A stretch of 64,000 nucleotides of DNA from Bacteroidales bacterium. GTDB lineage: Bacteria; Bacteroidota; Bacteroidia; Bacteroidales; VadinHA17. The stretch is taken from assembly GCA_021371855.1 (NCBI GenBank), contig JAJFVL010000035.1:124001-188000 (forward strand), in the 5' to 3' direction. The translations under genes were made by a program, and so were the position numbers. Under the pieces are notes generated by a model, which worked only from the letters and a program-made list of their open reading frames with translations, had not been told where the DNA came from and searched no databases. Within the stretch, counting starts at the first letter, position 1. Each line of letters starts with the position of its first letter. Positions 61,668 to 64,000 of the stretch are shown piece after piece.

Positions 61668-62675
61668 TTAACAGATTCTGGGAAGCTGCAATCCCGAAGG
61701 CAAATCAAGTATTCGTTTCCCGCCCGCAGATGTGTTTAGTATTACAAGGTTTCTTTTATCCGGAATAATCTCACCAATTATTTCCGAGTATTTTCCCAAT
61801 GGATCCTCCCTGAGAATATCAAGTGCTCTTGTTTCTTCACCATCACCCACAACCATCAGAACTTTCCCTTCATTTGCCAGATATAAAGGATCAAAACCCA
61901 GCATTTCGCACAACCCTTTCACCGGATCATCGACCGGAACTACAGCCTCATTTATTATGATCCCCGATCCAGTCATTACGGCAAGTTCATTTAATATGGT
62001 TGCAAGACCGCCTCGTGTAATATCGCGCATAAACCGGACCGATTTGCAGTTTTGCAGGACACTTTTTATCAAATAATTTAATGATGCACAATCTGAAGTT
62101 ACCGGTGTGCTGAAACTTAAGTTATTACGGGCCCCAAGCACTGCTATTGCATGATTGCCAACCGGACCGTTAACAATCAGTTTATCGCCGGGTTTAATCC
62201 ATTTACCTGTACTGATATGCTCCATATCAGGTTTAAGAATGCCGGTCCCCGATGTTGTAATGAACAGTTTATCACATTTTCCCTTTTCAACAACCTTAGT
62301 ATCGCCGGTAACAATCTTAACTCCAGCTTTTAAAGCCTCTTCAGCCATTGATTCAGCAATCAAAACAAGGTCATTCACAGGAAAACCTTCTTCAATTATA
62401 AATGAAGCAGCAATGAATCCCGGATCAGCACCAGCCACGGCCAGATCGTTAACTGTACCGCATATGGCAAGTTTACCTATATTGCCTCCCGGGAAAAAAA
62501 GAGGATCCACAACATAAGAATCAGTAGTAAATGCAAGAATAAATCCTTCGGTCTTCAGAATAGCCGAATCTGTCAAAGGCTCAGCCATCCCGAACCTGTT
62601 GACAAATACTTTTTCAATTAGTTGATGTGTGAGTTTACCCCCACTTCCCTGATTCAAAGAAATAAAGTCATTCAT
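61668..62675 (-). CDS. hypE: Hydrogenase maturation protein HypE (thiocarbamate dehydratase)
   Basis: ATP-dependent enzyme of the PurM fold, 335 residues, that dehydrates a carbamoylated C-terminal cysteine to thiocyanate, the cyanide donor for the [NiFe] centre. It ends in PRIC, the diagnostic C-terminus. I start at the ATG at 62675 (MNDFISLNQGSGGK), which overlaps the hypD stop by eight bases. HypF, which carbamoylates the cysteine, is not in the window. Confidence 0.95.
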   Translation of the reverse strand: MNDFISLNQGSGGKLTHQLIEKVFVNRFGMAEPLTDSAILKTEGFILAFTTDSYVVDPLFFPGGNIGKLAICGTVNDLAVAGADPGFIAASFIIEEGFPVNDLVLIAESMAEEALKAGVKIVTGDTKVVEKGKCDKLFITTSGTGILKPDMEHISTGKWIKPGDKLIVNGPVGNHAIAVLGARNNLSFSTPVTSDCASLNYLIKSVLQNCKSVRFMRDITRGGLATILNELAVMTGSGIIINEAVVPVDDPVKGLCEMLGFDPLYLANEGKVLMVVGDGEETRALDILREDPLGKYSEIIGEIIPDKRNLVILNTSAGGKRILDLPSGLQLPRIC

Positions 62676-63753
62676 TAATATTATATTTATACCATGTATT
62701 ACAAGCTCCTTCATTTGAAACCATACATGCCCCAGCTGGATTTTCAGGAAAACAGTTTTTTGCAAAAAGAGGACATTCAGCTGGCGTCTTTAATCCTCTT
62801 AAAATTTTTCCACAGATACATAGTTCATTATCTTCCTGATAAGTAATTTTTAAGGGTATATTATTCTCTGCATCATACATTTCAAAATCCTTTCTCAGTT
62901 TAAGTCCACTGAGAGGGATTACACCAAAACCTCTCCATTTTGCATCGCATGGTTCAAAGATTTCTGATAAGTGCTTTTGAGCAATAACGTTGCCTTTTAC
63001 AGTGACAACACGACCATACTGAATTTCCACTTTAGGGGTATTCCTGTTTACCTGTTCTATTAACATCAGAATTGATAGTAATATATCGGTGGGTTCAAAA
63101 CCAGAAACCACACAACCAAGATTATATTTCTCCGCAATAAAATTAAAAGCGTCTGATCCTGTTATTGCAGCGACATGTCCGGGACAGATAAATCCATCCA
63201 GATTAACACCATCTTTAACAATTGCTTCCATTGCAGGCGGCATGACCTTATGTGCACTTAACACAAAGAAGTTATTAATACCATCTGTTTCTGCCTGCTT
63301 AATAGTAACAGCCGTCCCGGGGGCTGTTGTTTCAAAACCTATTCCAAGAAAAATAACTTTTCTGTGGGAGTTGATCTTTGCGATCTCCAGCGCTTCCAGG
63401 CCTGAAAGAACGATTCTTATATCCGCTCCTTTTGCTTTTACTTTTTCAAGCGATGTAACTGATCCCGGGACCCTCATCAGATCTCCGAAAGTGGTTACCG
63501 TGATCTCTTCCATTTTTGAATAAGCAATTGCCTTGTCGATAAAATCGGTTCCTGTAACGCAAACCGGGCAACCGGGACCTGAAATTAATTTTATATTGTC
63601 AGGGAGTAAATAAGGAATTCCAAACCTGTGGATTGCAGAAGTATGCCCTCCGCACACCTCCATAAAGGTATAATCACGTCTGGCTGACTTTCGGATCTGA
63701 TCTTCCAGTTTCATTATCAGATCTTTGGCCCTGTACTCGTCAATATACTTCAT
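62668..63753 (-). CDS. hypD: Hydrogenase maturation protein HypD
   Basis: 361 residues; assembles the Fe(CN)2CO unit of [NiFe]-hydrogenase together with HypC. Conserved cysteines are Cys34 in MEVCGGH and Cys62/Cys65 in SGPGCPVC. GIGFETTAPGTA is a family signature, and a C-terminal cysteine cluster (CICGKILRG, then ECPLF, CF and GACM) binds [4Fe-4S]. It is seven bases after hypC. Confidence 0.96.
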   Translation of the reverse strand: MKYIDEYRAKDLIMKLEDQIRKSARRDYTFMEVCGGHTSAIHRFGIPYLLPDNIKLISGPGCPVCVTGTDFIDKAIAYSKMEEITVTTFGDLMRVPGSVTSLEKVKAKGADIRIVLSGLEALEIAKINSHRKVIFLGIGFETTAPGTAVTIKQAETDGINNFFVLSAHKVMPPAMEAIVKDGVNLDGFICPGHVAAITGSDAFNFIAEKYNLGCVVSGFEPTDILLSILMLIEQVNRNTPKVEIQYGRVVTVKGNVIAQKHLSEIFEPCDAKWRGFGVIPLSGLKLRKDFEMYDAENNIPLKITYQEDNELCICGKILRGLKTPAECPLFAKNCFPENPAGACMVSNEGACNTWYKYNINE

Positions 63754-63760
63754 AAATTAC

Positions 63761-63985
63761 TCACTTACTGAGAGAATCGTTCATTTCTTTAAGTATCTGC
63801 AGGGTTTCAGCGGCTTCCTTTTCACTAATTTTCTGAATAGCAAATCCGGCATGCAGCAGTATATAATCTCCGACTTTTACATTTTCAACCAGTTGCAGAC
63901 CTGCTTTAAATATCGTCCCCCCGACAGATACTTCTGCCTTACTTCCAACAATGGAAACAATCCTGGCTGGCATACTTAGACACAT
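63761..63985 (-). CDS. hypC: Hydrogenase maturation chaperone HypC
   Basis: 74 residues beginning MCLSMPARIV; the N-terminal Cys2 is the iron-carrying residue. First visible gene of the hypCDEAB operon, with a ribosome binding site GAGAGGA just upstream. Further hyp or hydrogenase genes may precede it beyond the window edge. Confidence 0.96.
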   Translation of the reverse strand: MCLSMPARIVSIVGSKAEVSVGGTIFKAGLQLVENVKVGDYILLHAGFAIQKISEKEAAETLQILKEMNDSLSK

Positions 63986-64000
63986 AATCCTCTCATTTTT

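Noticed and set aside
62676..62765. 30-residue N-terminal extension of HypE into hypD
   Set aside because: HypE proteins start shortly before the GSGGK motif, and the ATG at 62675 gives a normal 335-residue protein with translational overlap to hypD.

Overview
The window looks like a chromosomal segment of an anaerobic, polysaccharide-degrading member of the Bacteroidetes, probably order Bacteroidales/Marinilabiliales. The evidence is two SusC/SusD outer-membrane glycan uptake pairs, many lipoproteins and Tat-exported enzymes, AT-rich intergenic DNA, and promoters of the Bacteroidetes TAnnTTTG type. It also carries the futalosine-pathway gene mqnA, an NAD-linked [FeFe]-hydrogenase, and remnants of a hybrid two-component regulator. 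The lineage call is inference from gene content; there is no rRNA here.

Layout. 1-6.1 kb: a truncated exported protein, exported aldo/keto reductase and FAD oxidoreductase genes, truA and two membrane-protein genes. 6.2-9.6 kb: a leftward unsaturated-uronate operon (GH105, kduI, kduD) with a long structured leader. 9.8-19.7 kb: a Tat-exported DegT-fold protein, then SusC/SusD, a ceramidase-fold protein and a Tat amidohydrolase. 20.0-34.2 kb: a large rightward hexuronate operon: uxaC, an SDR mannonate oxidoreductase, a LarA-type nickel epimerase, a Gfo/Idh oxidoreductase, gnd, an ExuT-like transporter, a LacI regulator, uxaE, a PfkB kinase, a BNR protein and a second ceramidase-fold protein. 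34.3-43.5 kb: a leftward, partly decayed polysaccharide utilisation locus with GH105, SusD, SusC, a GH28 remnant, a remnant of its sensor-regulator and a GH35. 43.5-53.6 kb: housekeeping genes (ABC exporter, purB, mqnA, an HTH protein, an HD protein, dinB, a SNF2 helicase, tRNA-Lys). 53.7-57.1 kb: hydCBA, a NAD-linked [FeFe]-hydrogenase. 57.3-57.6 kb: an octanucleotide satellite. 57.6-60.7 kb: an LVIVD lipoprotein, an outer-membrane protein and a HAD phosphatase. 60.7-64 kb: hypCDEAB, the [NiFe]-hydrogenase maturation genes.

How it fits together. The SusCD systems import pectin-like oligosaccharides. The GH105 enzymes release 4,5-unsaturated uronate, which KduI and KduD turn into 2-keto-3-deoxygluconate. 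Saturated galacturonate and glucuronate would pass through UxaC, UxaE and the SDR to mannonate. No mannonate dehydratase (UxuA) is present. Instead the operon pairs a LarA-family epimerase, with all key residues at LarA spacing, with 6-phosphogluconate dehydrogenase. This suggests a route mannonate to gluconate to 6-phosphogluconate to ribulose-5-phosphate, and is the most interesting hypothesis here. A shared 15-bp operator-like site (CGTGATCGTTAACGA) just downstream of both uronate promoters suggests joint control by the LacI protein. Two Rex-like sites exactly 84 bp apart precede hydCBA, linking hydrogen production to the NADH/NAD+ ratio.

Decay and repeats stand out: a GH28 remnant lacking its N-terminus and catalytic motif, a histidine kinase/AraC remnant with its receiver deleted, a flavoprotein fragment next to the tRNA, and several 7- to 8-bp tandem repeats, one octamer family occurring at two loci 53 kb apart.
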